Made by a program: the position numbers and the translations under genes. This document shows, piece by piece, positions 44,350 through 56,406 of a DNA stretch of 64,000 nucleotides. The DNA is from Hedera helix. Taxonomy: Eukaryota > Streptophyta > Magnoliopsida > Apiales > Araliaceae. The notes under the pieces are model-generated. The model was given only the letters and a program-made list of their open reading frames with translations, was not told the DNA's origin and searched no databases. The stretch spans positions 7,381,501-7,445,500 of the forward strand of contig OX359275.1 in assembly GCA_947179155.2 (NCBI GenBank), given 5' to 3'. Position 1 is the first letter of the stretch. Each line of letters begins with the position of its first letter.

Positions 44350-45404
44350 TGTTAGTACATTTATGTACTGGCCTATTTGGATTTAATAATGTTGAAATAT
44401 TTTATTAATGCATATTGATTTTATTTTGACAAAACAACAAAAGAAGAAAGAAATGAACAAATGTAATAGTATAAACATTTGCTGTTGTATAGTCCTTAAA
44501 AGAGCAATCATTATAAAACGACTTAGGGATAAAAAATGTTAGGTTGATCCAAATTGAAAAGAGAGAATAGTAGAGATTAAATTTGTTATGTTGATCCAAA
44601 AGATAACCTCTGTATAGTCCTTAAAAGAATAATATTATAAAAGAATAGTAAGGATCAAATTTATTAGGTTGATCGAAATACAGAGAGTTATAATGAAAAT
44701 GGAATAGATTAGGTTGAAGATCAACCGAGGTAAAATAGCAAATCAAAGCAAAGAAGAAGAACTGAGTGTTCGCAGAGTGGAGAAGCATAACAGAAAAAAT
44801 AGTTGAGTATGAAGATGCCTTATGATTAACTATATTATACATGAATCCAAGATCGTCAAGTGAAAACTCTGAGCACAAGATCATCGAGTAGAAAGAAGAT
44901 CGTAGAGTGCAGAATAGAGAAGAATTGTTAAGTGGAAAGAAGATCAGCGAGGAAGACTAGGCTACAAGGGGATAAGAACCGGAGGGCCAAAAAGAGATTA
45001 TAAGAGACCATGTGCTAAGCTTTAAACTGTCAAAGAAGAATGCTTAAGCATAGATTTGGAAAGATCAGACTTACTTAAGAGAAGGAGAATAAACCAGACG
45101 AAGCAAAGGTCATCCTATAAGATCAACAAAGATATAAAGAGTTCATAGAGTTCTGTCAAGTAGGTTCAGCACCGCAAAGTCAAGACAAAAGGCTTAAAAG
45201 AAGAAGTAAATACAGCAAGCTAACAAATGCTATTATAAGTCAAAGCGCTCAAGAGCTAAGAATGGACCTAAATTAAATATCATTAGATCGTTGAGTCACA
45301 CAATATCGTTGAGCTGCTTCAAAACATATAGTCACATATTTGTTGAGCTGCATCAGTGCTACTTATCAGAGTTCATAATGTCAAAGGTACTGAGAAACGA
45401 TTTC
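44350..45404 (+). mobile_element. H LTR, piece 1 (start)
   Basis: Begins TGTTAGTACATTTATG after the polypurine tract. Continues at 49574-49703 and 50704-~51990. It has repeated gatcgtagagt and aagaagatc-type phrases. The ORFs at 44405-44884 are not gene-like. Confidence 0.65.
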
Positions 45405-46760
45405 TGTGACATCCCATATTTTTACATGAATACTAATTAAGAATTTTTGCTAATTAAATAAAGGTTAGCAGCTAAAACCTAGTGTTGAATGACAGAATAT
45501 ATTAAGGAGTAATTAAATATGATTGGTTATGTGATCAATGTGTTATAAATGATCTATGTGGATGAATGATTAAGAGGGACTCTTAATATGATAAGGGTCT
45601 ATTGAATGTATAAGGATCAGTTATATATGTAATGTATATTAGCAACGTGGCAGATAATGCAATTATTATAGTTATGATTTTGATGATTAAATAAAAATAT
45701 AGAAAATTAAAGATAAAAGGACAGAAAACAAATTCTGTAGGACACTAATTGTGTCAACATATGATAGACTGGGTGTATGAAGACTGATGTATTTGATCTG
45801 ATAAAGAGAGAATAGCTGAAAATGGAGAAAATGATGTAAATGAGGAAAAAGTATGTGAACTTAGCTTGAGTTATGAATATTAAAGACGAGTTTAATAAAT
45901 AGGCCCTAAGATGCTTGGTGACAGAAATGACAAGGTAAGTTAGTATGTGTATAAAAGAAAGAACAACCTAACATAATTTGTGTATTAGGGATTAAAGGAA
46001 TGATAAGGTTAATGATATTTGAATGATTTGAGGTTATTAAGAAATTAATATTAATTGATTTCTTTAAGTGAATCGTTTATACGATGAGTAAAGACAAAAA
46101 GGTAATATTCTCAAATGTGAGTAGAAGGGACGTAAATTGCATGTATGTTAAAAATTGGCAATATGTGTGTTAAATAAATATGTAAAGGGACGTAAGGTTG
46201 TAATGGAAATATTATGAGCCTAAGAGGATAAATGATGATAGATTTTGGTAATTTGATCGATGTTCGCTTCTCAAGGAAGCGGTTTATGGAAAAAGCGAGT
46301 AATCCGACTATTTGAGATATCGAGAATCAAAATTTGTGAATTATGGAACCGAGAAAGTTAGTAGGGAATTAAGTATGAAATGATGTGCAAATTGCATTTA
46401 TTATAAATGATTATAATTGATTGATGAAATTAGTATTTGGAAATGTGATAAGTGTTATGGGATAAGCCAAGTATGAGGTATTTAATGATGGAATGAAATT
46501 CAAGTCTAAGGAAACAAGTTTGGATCAAAAATGATTTGATTTGGATAAGAAATGAGCCATGTATGATTTAATGGAAATAATTTCCTAGATTTTATGGCAA
46601 TTGACCATTATGCCCTTAACATGTTGAGAAATGACTTTTGTGTCCTAAGATGGTATAATGACTAAACCATCCTTGTTTTGTAATAGGAATTGACTTAAGT
46701 GTCCCTAACTAGGCATGAGTTAAGTAACCAAGTGTGGTTAATTGCTAGCAAAAGATTTAA

Positions 46761-46798
<38 letters not shown>

Positions 46799-49262
46799 AT
46801 TTGCAAAATATGAGCCTATCTTATATTCATTTCATCTTCACCATCCAAGTGAGCTAGCAAGAGAGAGAAAGGGAGAAAAGCCATGGATAAGCAAGAAGGA
46901 AGCTTGAAATTTCTTAAGCTAGAATGTTTGATTGGTCATGGAGCAAGAAGAAAACATGAAGCTTTCATCGTGACAAATCTTTCTATATGAAGAAGTTTGT
47001 CACCCAATGAGATATAATCATATTCAAACTTTAAAACTCTGTGTTTGTGTATTTAAGTTCAAGAACAAGGATGACCATGCATGTATCTTTGGAATAAATG
47101 GCTCGATTATGTGACTTAAGTGAGCTACATGCTAATTGATTTATATATGGTTAAACCCTAAGCTCAAAGTTTGGTAAAATGAAGGTGGTGCACTTTTCAT
47201 GTGCATATTCAAGCTAGAAACTATGATTTAAGGCTTGATCATGTGTTTTATGTTACTAAATTTGATGAAAACCTAGACTAGAAGGTTTATCATGAAGAAA
47301 TCATGTGTGTGTTTATGTTAAATAGCTTACAAAATGCTTTAAAGGTGGAAAAATATTATTTGTTTGAAGAAATTACTATATTAGGCTATAAATTGCCATT
47401 AAGCTAATTTGTAATCTGTAAAGTGCATTAGAATGTGCAGTTAGAAGTTATGTGGACTTATATAGTTATTAAATGTGTATGTGAATGCCTATGTGGTGTG
47501 TTCAGTTTAAGAAGTCAAACTGAGTTCAAGTTTGGAAATTGAAAAGTTGACAAATTACCGTTAAAGTGTGATTTTTGACAATTTTAAGTAATTAAAGTTG
47601 AAATAAAGTCAAATGAGTTAGTTTAATCTTGTCACACGTGTATACATTGATTTGATAATCAACGGATACGAAATTGAATGAAAATGAGTTTCGAACGATC
47701 GAAAACGATCGTTTCGACCCTAAACGGACTTTTGCGGACAAAAACCCGCCTCGTGTTAAGTTTTATGATTTTAAAAGTTGGAACATGTCATATACGAGTT
47801 ATATGAACTTTATTGAATGTTGGAATGGAGTTTTAAAGCTTATGGTTAAAAATCACAAAGTTGAAAATTTGAGTTTTAATGTTGGAATTTTTTTTTCTAA
47901 GTCTGGAAATTTGTTTGAACTGCCCTCCTATGGGCAACTGTATCATTGATGTCGGGAAGCTAAATGAGCCAAATTTTGTAAAATACTAGAAGGTAAGACC
48001 TAGTTTTGTTCCAAAATTGGAGTTAATTGGATGTATATTGAAGGAGTTAAAAATCACCAAAGCAACAGCTAAAATCAAAATCTGTTTCAGCAGGATTCCG
48101 CAGCTAGCGCAGTATTTAACACTGAACACTGCGCCAGGGCACAGTGTACTGTTCATGGCCGAGAGGACTTCGCGGCTAGTGAGCTTTAAAGGCGTCGAGG
48201 AGAAATGTCTGTACATTTGAAAAAAATTTAAGCTTCCAAAAAGCTATGTTTTGATATGGAATAATAAAGATTGATTATATAAACCCTAAATAGTTAAAGA
48301 ATGGCAAAAATAGAGAGTGTCAAGGTATAATAGAATGATAAATGGCATAATGTAATATGCCTAAAGCTAAGCCAATGTATGTTATAGGTTATGAAAAATG
48401 TCGGTAACGAGTTAGGATGTATTATTGACCTACATAAGGTTTAATACATCACATGTGAAATGATTGGAGATCAATGGTCGTATAATTATGGATTAAGTTT
48501 GTTAAGTTATAAAAAGTTTATGATCCTTTAATAATATATAAGTGTTATGTTGACAGATAGAGTTGGACTGAGCAAACCATCGCATTAAAGAATAGAAAAG
48601 CCACGCGATGCGATACAGGTTAAGTGTATATAAAAGCATATAGGCAAGTTTTTCAGACTTGAATGTACTAAATATTCTACGTGAACTACGTGATAGTTGA
48701 TATGTGTACTCCGTGCCATTACGTGTTCTAATTGTTAAATGAATTATGTGACATTATGCATAGCATAGTAAAGTAAAGGAAAGCGTGACGCATATTATAA
48801 ACTGCGAGCATGAAAGGTGTTATATGAATGACTTGCTGAGCTTTATGCTCACTCTTGCTATAAACTAACATTTCAGGTAAGGTACAAGAAGTCCAAAAAT
48901 TCCGATTGAGCTAAAGGTAAAAGAGTGAAAAATGAATAGATAAGCATGGAGGCAATTTTGTTATTTGTATTTAAGAAATGCTCATGTAAAGCAGATAAAT
49001 GTTAAACCTTGATGGTAATGAGGGATGTATGGTTTGTAAATCCATAGAGTTAAAATGTATTTGTATGTATTATTTAAAATAGAGATTGTAATGATGTAAG
49101 GTTTATGTTGTATGGTAAGTGGGGTTTTAATTGTAATAAACTCGTATGTATGGTGCAGCAACATCTAAACAGGATCATGTATGAAACATGTATGAGGTGA
49201 GCAAAATTATGTATGAATAGACTAAATGGTGAAATGTATTCAGAAACTATGTCATGTAAATC

Positions 49263-49303
<41 letters not shown>

Positions 49304-49568
49304 TTGTAATAGACTAGGTCATGATATATGTAATTATGATCTGAGTTCTAAGATTAAGAATGTGAAGGTTATGATTCTGAGACAGTTAAGGGATGTAAGA
49401 TAAATAAATAGATTTACGGACCGTATTATGGTCAATTGAATAATTTTAAAGGTTAAAAGGTTAGGTTTAACGCACGAGATTCCAGTTAATGTGGTTTAAA
49501 GTAATGATTATATTATCCAGATATAATTGGATAGAATATAAGAAATGTTGGGATCTCGGTGCGTTATA
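45405..49568 (+). mobile_element. Solo LTR of the TGTGACATCCC gypsy family (4.16 kb)
   Basis: Starts TGTGACATCCC, ends GGTGCGTTATA. Flanks atttc (45400-45404) and gtttc (49569-49573) agree at four of five bases. Removing it restores the H LTR (gaaacgatttc|actacgatag). It contains the palindrome (47692-47716), a GC-rich island (48090-48200), the conserved block (48832-48875) and an (AT)n run (49268-49300). No interior. The 91-codon ORF at 47674-47949 resembles the one at 18313-18516 only because the LTRs are related. Confidence 0.8.
47692..47716. promoter_or_regulatory. Palindrome CGAACGATCG-aaa-ACGATCGTTTCG
   Basis: A dyad with nine or more paired positions on each side of a short centre. 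Counterpart of 18330-18349. Confidence 0.5.
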
Positions 49569-49573
49569 GTTTC

Positions 49574-49703
49574 ACTACGATAGATAGTTGGGATGTCTTT
49601 ATCAAAAAATCTCTAACAAGAAATAGTCTGAGATAAACCAGCTGAAGAAGACAGGGAGCAGAGTCGTATAGAGTGCACTGAATAGAGACATGATGGAGTC
49701 TAC
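49574..49703 (+). mobile_element. H LTR, piece 2
   Basis: A short stretch between two solo LTRs. It ends in tctac, the left target copy of the next insert. Confidence 0.6.
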
Positions 49704-50698
49704 TGTTGGTGTAATTTAATAATTAATATTTACGTGCAAGTATACACGATCAACAAGTAATATAACAGTAAATAAAGTATCGTTCCCACGAAGAATTATA
49801 TCTAAAAAAAATTAAATATCAATTTTATATCAAATCAATTTTATTTAAACAAATATTCATAATTAACTAACTACGGAATTTAAAAAAAATGATAAAATCT
49901 AAGATAGATTGAAAGTTTAATAAATCAAACTTTTTCAAAAATTAGTTAATCGCCAATGAAAATACAAATTAAAGAAAAACATTAGAGAAGAAACAACCCA
50001 TATGAAGTCATCATCAATCCCCCAAGCCTCTCCTTTAATCCTTAGCTTCCATTAATATTGAAATTGTTCTGTACTAGAGTTCCAAAGATGGAGTCTAGCC
50101 CCCGTTCAAAAGAAATTAAATTATTGTAAACCTAAAATACATTTTTTGTAGGAGGACTAATTTTCCTAATATTAAAAAAAATTAAAATCCTAATTAAAAT
50201 ATAATACACAGTATTCTAATTTTAATAAACTAATAACTAAAATTAATATTATATTTTTCCTTTCCAAAGCTTGCTACTGAATATAAACTTTTATTCACTT
50301 CAATACGGGACCAACACGGAAGCCTACCAAAGTTTCTGTTACAGTGGGACCCATACGTAGGAACAAAACAATCTACCAAGTACCAAGTCTGCTTTGTAGT
50401 CCCCACGTGACTTGGCATATAATGTGATTCATGAATTAACTTGATCAACCCACCTTCTGAGGATCCATTCACGTAGACCCATAATTAAGAAATCCAATGC
50501 ATGAATTCATTACCATGAACAATTGAATTCCTATGCTGCTAAAATTATAATAATGCCATTAACTCCATTTTTCCTACAAAATAAATAATAAAAACACATA
50601 ATAACACATAAAATACCTAAAATACTAAAAATACCTAAAAAATTACAAATAATTAAGCCTAAAAATATTCAATAAATAGATATAAAATTCACTTATCA
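49704..50698 (-). mobile_element. Solo LTR, Athila-type, - orientation (1.0 kb)
   Basis: On the - strand TGATAAGTGAATTTTATATC is the start and ..CACCAACA the end, like 14321-15856. The flanks tctac (49699-49703) and tctat (50699-50703) differ at one base. The phrase gtgcaagtatacacgatcaa near 49733 (+ strand) is shared with 27990-28010. The ORF at 50230-50472 is inside the LTR. Confidence 0.8.
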
Positions 50699-50703
50699 TC
50701 TAT

Positions 50704-51990
50704 AATCGTGCAAATGACAAGTGTCCGAATAAGGAAGATGATCAAGAAGAAGAAAAAGAGCTTGAGAGAGAAAGAAATCTAAGTTCAAATACGGAGAAGT
50801 CTTAGTTCTCAGGAAGTGAACTAAACGTGTCTAGCAAAGTCGTAGAGCAAATGCAAGACCGTAGAGTGACTACTGACATAGAAGTTGAGTAATCATAAGA
50901 ATCGTTGAGCAAGCAAAACTGAATGATACACTTACGAATGGAGACTGAATAAATTGAAAAGTACATAAAGATTATCATTGATCTAAAGATTGTAGAGCCT
51001 AACCTCCATAGAACTTTAAGATTAGGAGAATTGTAAAGTATAATAGCTCTAATAGAGAACTGACAATAGGAAGATCTGATGAGTGAAGAATCCAATATAT
51101 GTACTGACCAGTCTAAGTTTGAAATGAAGATCAGAACATGGTGTGTTTAACGACTAGTTTGAACAAGCAACGACCACACAGTTACCTCGTCAGCACACTT
51201 ATATGATAACCTGACTGAAAAAAAGCTGACATACTCCTAGTTTGTCAACATCATAGAGCTTCTAAAATCAGAGTAGTAAATGAACAAATGGTAACTTCTT
51301 AATGGATAAATTCTCAAAAGAAATCTATAAATAGATTTCAAATTCAAATGAAGAAAAGAAAAGAAAAAGGATCGACCAATAGAGAGAAATCAGGTCGAAG
51401 AGAGAGAGAGAGAGAGAGAGAGCAATGGTCAAAACACAAAAAGTATTTGTCTACACCCAAAAATGAATTTAAGGAGATAAAGGTTGATTTACAAAAAATC
51501 GTAGAGGGGATTGATCTGTTAAACAGACATATCATCAACTCAAAGTTACTCTACAATTTGGATGATAGGTCAAGAAATAATTCCATCCATATTAGAGCCG
51601 AGCAGAAAAGAGATATGCAAAAACCTCATACGGAGAAGAGATCAACGGAATCATACAGCTGTTAAGTTCTTTAGATAAGAGTTTAACGTCAACTTAGCAG
51701 CACCTCAAACATCAATATCAACAACAATAGTAAAGACGAGACTTAGTGATTTGCCTAATTCTTTGTGAATCAACCCCTAATTGGGAAAAAGAACTTTGTG
51801 TCCTATGGAATAAGACGATTTTGGGTGACTCGCCTGATTCATTATGAGAATAAACCCTGTGTGAGAAGGACTTTGTGTCCTGTGGAGAAAGATGAGACTC
51901 AGTGGCTCGCTTGATTCTAAGTGAATCAGACCCTTATATTTTAGGGTATAAAAATGAAGGCGCACTTGGTGAAAATGTGAGGAACTAGAT
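50704..51990 (+). mobile_element. H LTR, piece 3
   Basis: Parallel to H' at 9206-16051. It contains a GA microsatellite (51401-51422) and a ~78-bp repeat, present about 2.5 times at 51738-51945 (gtgactcgcctgattc, then aaggactttgtgtcctgtgg). The right end is not defined by a terminus and is estimated. Confidence 0.6.
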
Positions 51991-52079
51991 ATGATATATT
52001 TTAGGGTATACATTTATTGAAATGGGAGAACCCAGAATAAATAAAAAACGAAGTCATTTGACAAAAGGATTAAAGGCAA

Positions 52080-52890
52080 TGCTACTAAGAGTAGCGATCG
52101 GGAAACAAATTGTTCCTAGTGTGGCATGCCTTCCTCGAATATGAATAAGTACTTGTGTAATGACAAAAAAAGTCGTGAAGGCCCTCATGATTATTGCCCG
52201 GGGCGAAAATGTTTATGTTGAAGCCAAGGTCCAAAAGACCTGCCTGAAGAATGAAGTTCTTAAAGTCTAATTCACGCGATAACATATCTTATAGTTTCCA
52301 ATGCACGAATATATTAGTGAAATCCACACAAAATACACAATGGCCAACAGGTGGCTAGCAGGTCTGTAGCGAGCAATAGAGCTTCTTTTATGCCTTTGTA
52401 GCTCTCTAACTTCTTCTTTTTTTACAAAGACAAGATTTGATTGCGAATAAACAAGCTCAAACTTTTTTTTAATACATTGGTGGGGCATGTCTAATTCGCC
52501 TGGAAAAATTTAAAAAAATCCTCCTTCCAACCACTAAAAGTAGCGGCTGTAGGGATGAAATAGTAATTTAACCCAACCGCTACTCTTAGTAGCGGCAGGA
52601 ATAGCGGCTAAAAAAAAGTTAAAATTATTTTGCACATTTAGATCATCAGATTAACTGTGTAAGATGCGTTTGCTGGAATATTTGTCATAACAATCATAAC
52701 AAATGATTGATATGATAACTATTCTAGTAAGCGCATCTCTCACTTTTTAATACGAAATCTAACGGATAAAATTAATAAGGATGAAAGCCCTTTCGCTACT
52801 AAGAGTAGCAGCAGAAAAAACTCTTCCGCTACTCTTAATAGTAGTAGGCAAAAAAAATATAAAGTTTTGTCGCTACTCTTAGTAGCTATA
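52080..52890. repeat. Cluster of inverted repeats around CCGCTACTCTTAGTAGCGG
   Basis: Six copies of a hairpin core (gctactaagagtagcg or its complement) near 52085, 52530, 52580, 52795, 52825 and 52870, some damaged. The two orientations alternate. Short palindromic subterminal repeats of this kind occur in plant CACTA-type DNA transposons, but I see no CACTA terminus or transposase, so the class is unproven. ORFs at 52085-52488 have no support. Confidence 0.6.
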
Positions 52891-52937
52891 TAGATAAATA
52901 TCTTAAATGTCATCACTAATATTATATTTAAATAATT

Positions 52938-53147
52938 TCAATGTGTTTATTTGTATAAATAATTTATTAAGTAACAAAATTTAACATTGTCAAGTAGGTT
53001 CAAAGTACTTATTTTTATAAATAAAATTTTAAGTAATAAAATTTAAATTGTCAATTATATTCAATGTATTTATTTGTATAGATAATTTCTTAAATAATTA
53101 AATTTAACATTGTTAATTATATTCAACGTATGTATTTGTATATGGTG
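52938..53147 (+). repeat. Tandem repeat, ~62 bp, about 3.4 copies
   Basis: Units start ttcaatgtgtttatttgtat, with tcaaagtactta, tcaatgtattta and tcaacgtatgta in later units, each followed by ataatttnttaagtaa and atttaacattgtcaa. It abuts the LTR fragment at 53148. Confidence 0.8.
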
Positions 53148-53788
53148 TACAGTCGCAGGCACCCAAAAATAAAATTTTACTTTGAAAAAATATTAATGTA
53201 GCAGTGCAAGTAAGAGTCGATCCTACAGAGAATGATCAATTTAATTTTATATTTTCGTAAACTAAAATTGGGAGATTTTTAATTAAAGAAATAATTTAAA
53301 TAAAATTAACTAAAATAAATATGCCAGTAATTTAATGGAATAGATATGAAGAAAAAGCCTTGGTTTAAGTTAACATCCACCATCAAGAATTTACAACTGA
53401 TCATTGACGCAATAATAACTCAATTCATATTTTAAATATTCAACGTGAAATAATTACTCCAATTTGAATAATTTTTCTATCTCTCCTTAATTTTAGTTAA
53501 GTAGAAACAAGCGATCTAAATAACTCTTACTACTAAATAACCTCAGACAAGTGCTAAAGATTTAACCTAGTAACAGCATAAAGAAATAGAGAAATCATTG
53601 AACTAAACAACACAAGTAAAGCGTCTACATTTAATTTAGATGAATATTCTTCCTAAGATATAACAATCTTTTGATTTGTAAAATAATTATTAATCTTAGT
53701 TGTTTCATAAATTAAAGTGGCCAAACAATTACGGATTTGATTTTTAATTTAGCAGTAAATTAATATAGATAATAAACTAGAAGGTCTC
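53148..53788 (-). mobile_element. 3' part of an Athila-type LTR, truncated by element E
   Basis: The phrase agtgcaagtaagagtcgatcc (53201-53222 region) is the counterpart of gtgcaagtatacacgatc at 49733 and of 27990-28040, near the LTR end in - orientation. No coding sequence. The right edge is the E LTR start, with gtctc (53784-53788) as E's likely target copy. Confidence 0.55.
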
Positions 53789-56401
53789 TGTAATGACATG
53801 AAAATTCTCAATATTGTAAATATGATTATAATTAATGAAAATTAAATTTTTGAATGTGACAAGTGTTATGGGACAAGTCAATTATGGAGTATTGGATTAA
53901 AGAATAAAATTCAAGTCTAATGAAATAAATTTGGATCAAAATGGACTTGAATTGGATTAAAAATAAATAAAGTATGATTTATTGGAAATTAAAATGTCTA
54001 GGAATTTTGCCAAAAGACTATGCTACCCTTGAAAAATTTGAAGAATGTCCTTGGTGTCCTAAAATGGTGTAAAGTCTATTTGGTCCTTCCTTAGCAATGT
54101 GAAATGACTTAAATAGGCTTGACCGTGTATGGTTACTTAACCAAAGTTGAGTTTGTTGTTGGAAGTATACATACAATATATGTATATATATAATTATAAG
54201 TATCAAGCTTATGTTCATCTTATTTCCATTTCCAAGTTGCTAATAAACGAGCTCTTAAAGAGAGAAAGAAGAGATAAGCTAGGGTTTGCATAAAATCTTG
54301 AAGGATTCAAGAGAAAGTGCTTAAGAGAAGTAAAATAAGTTACCAAAGTGGAGAATCTAGCCTTAGTAAGGTTCTTAGCTAGAAGAAGGAAAGTTAGAAG
54401 AAGGTAGTTAAGTGTTTTTGTATGAAAACTTATCTTTTATGTGTTTAAATTCAAGAAATGAAGTAGTCATGCATATATCTTGGTGTGCATGTGTTGATTG
54501 TGTGTATTATGTGTTATTTGGTTGGTTTAACATAAAACCCTAAGCTCATATGTGCTAGAACAAATGTCGTGCACTATTCATGTATATATTAAAAGCTAAA
54601 AAGCATGATTCATGGGTGATCATGTGTTAGGTGTTGCTAGAAATGATGAAATACTAGATAAATGTGTTGAACATGTTGAATACATGTATTAATTCTTGCT
54701 TGATAGCTTATTATAAGCCTTAAGGGGTGAAAAACATGAGTTGTTAAGAGGAAATTGTAATATTAGCCTATGATTTATATCTAAACCAAATCATAATCTG
54801 TAAAGTGCATTAGAAGGTGCATATAGAAGTTATGTAAACACAAAAAGTTCTAAATATGTATGTGGTTGCCTTAGTGGTGCATGGAGTTCAAGAACTCAAG
54901 TTAAGCTTATGTATGAAATTGTTAAAGTTGACAAAATGTCACCAATGTGTAATTTTTGGCCATTTTGGATAATTAATGGTAAAATGAGGCCAAACAACTA
55001 AGTTTCATGTAAATACACATGTTAGAATCGAATTAGAAGTCGTTTGGCATCTATGACAATAAATATCCATTTTAAACGTTTTAAAACGTTCGCCGACGAC
55101 CAAAATGAAATCTTTGAAAAAATAAGTCCAATTTATGATTTTTAAATATTTTGAAGGCCCACACAAGTCAAATACATGTTATGTGCGCTATGTGATATGT
55201 TGAAACTCAGAAAATCAAATTAGGGCCAAAGATAGCAGGAATTTTAAAAAGAAATTTTTTTCTGAAAAATCAGCACTGTGTCGGGCGCCCTCTTTTACAC
55301 TATAGACTGCACCGGGGCATAGTGCTGCTATGAAGAGCTCACCGGGGAAAAATCAGTGCTAGCCGGGGCGCAGTCTGGCCGAGCCAATCTCGTGGCCAAT
55401 GCAGTTCCAAGAAGGAAAGATGGTGCCGGGGTGCCGTGTATTGAGTTTTGAAAAATAAATTATTTTTGATCCAAAATGAAATGGTTTGATATTAAATGAT
55501 AAAAACATATATGTAAACCATAATTTGATAAAAATGATCAATGTGGTGAACGCTAAGGCCTAAAGATCAAGGTGTTATATGTTAAGAATTATGTAAAGCT
55601 AAATGGTAGCTTATATAGTAAGTTATGGCATGCATGTGCACATAACTAATGCATGAAACCATATTATGATCATGTAGGTTATAAACGGGATAATATTTTT
55701 TCAATTGAGGTAGACAATGACAAAGGCAAGTCTTCTAACTGAACTTCCACTTGTAGTTCATTGAACAACCATTCATAATATGCATTAATATGATCACGTA
55801 AAGTTCATTCATTATTGAACAGTTTTGAAAATGTTCGATGTCAATCTTGATTTCGGGTAGACACATATGATGACACATGTTGTATTCAATTGTTTATTGT
55901 TATGTGCTCCAATCCACATTACTGCAGTGCAAACTCTATGATATGCTGTAATAGAACAACCCTGATAAAAATGGGAGTAAAGGATAATGGAAACATAATT
56001 TTTACGGCGTGGTTGCGTCGCTAGATGTTTATGTTGTGCACAATATAAAAGTACGATGGGCTGATCACCCAGAGTACGCATCTAATTTGAATAGCAGTCT
56101 TATGACTAACATGAGCAATATCAGTCTTTATGATTGGTATTGTTCTTAACGAGTTCTAGGTCTTGTGACCATACAGTAATCAAGTTTCATGTTCCCAGTT
56201 AATCATGTAAAGTCCATGTTATATTTCTTATGTTCATATATTGAGCTGTTATTGTAAATGATCCAACCCATTGTATATGACTCAGCTTATTGAAAATGGT
56301 TCAGACTATTATAAATGATTCAGCTTCATTGTATATGATTTTCACTCATCATTTTGAAATATCATATCATCATTTTTTTTATGCACTTGCTGAGCTATTT
56401 T

Positions 56402-56406
56402 ACGCT
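56402..56406. repeat. Left target-site duplication (acgct)
   Basis: acgct before TGTCGACACC at 56407 and again right after GGTGTCTACA at 58575-58579. Confidence 0.9.

Noticed and set aside
47674..47949. 91-codon ORF similar at protein level to the one at 18313-18516
   Set aside because: Both lie in related LTRs. The similarity is what DNA-level homology gives, and starts and ends differ.
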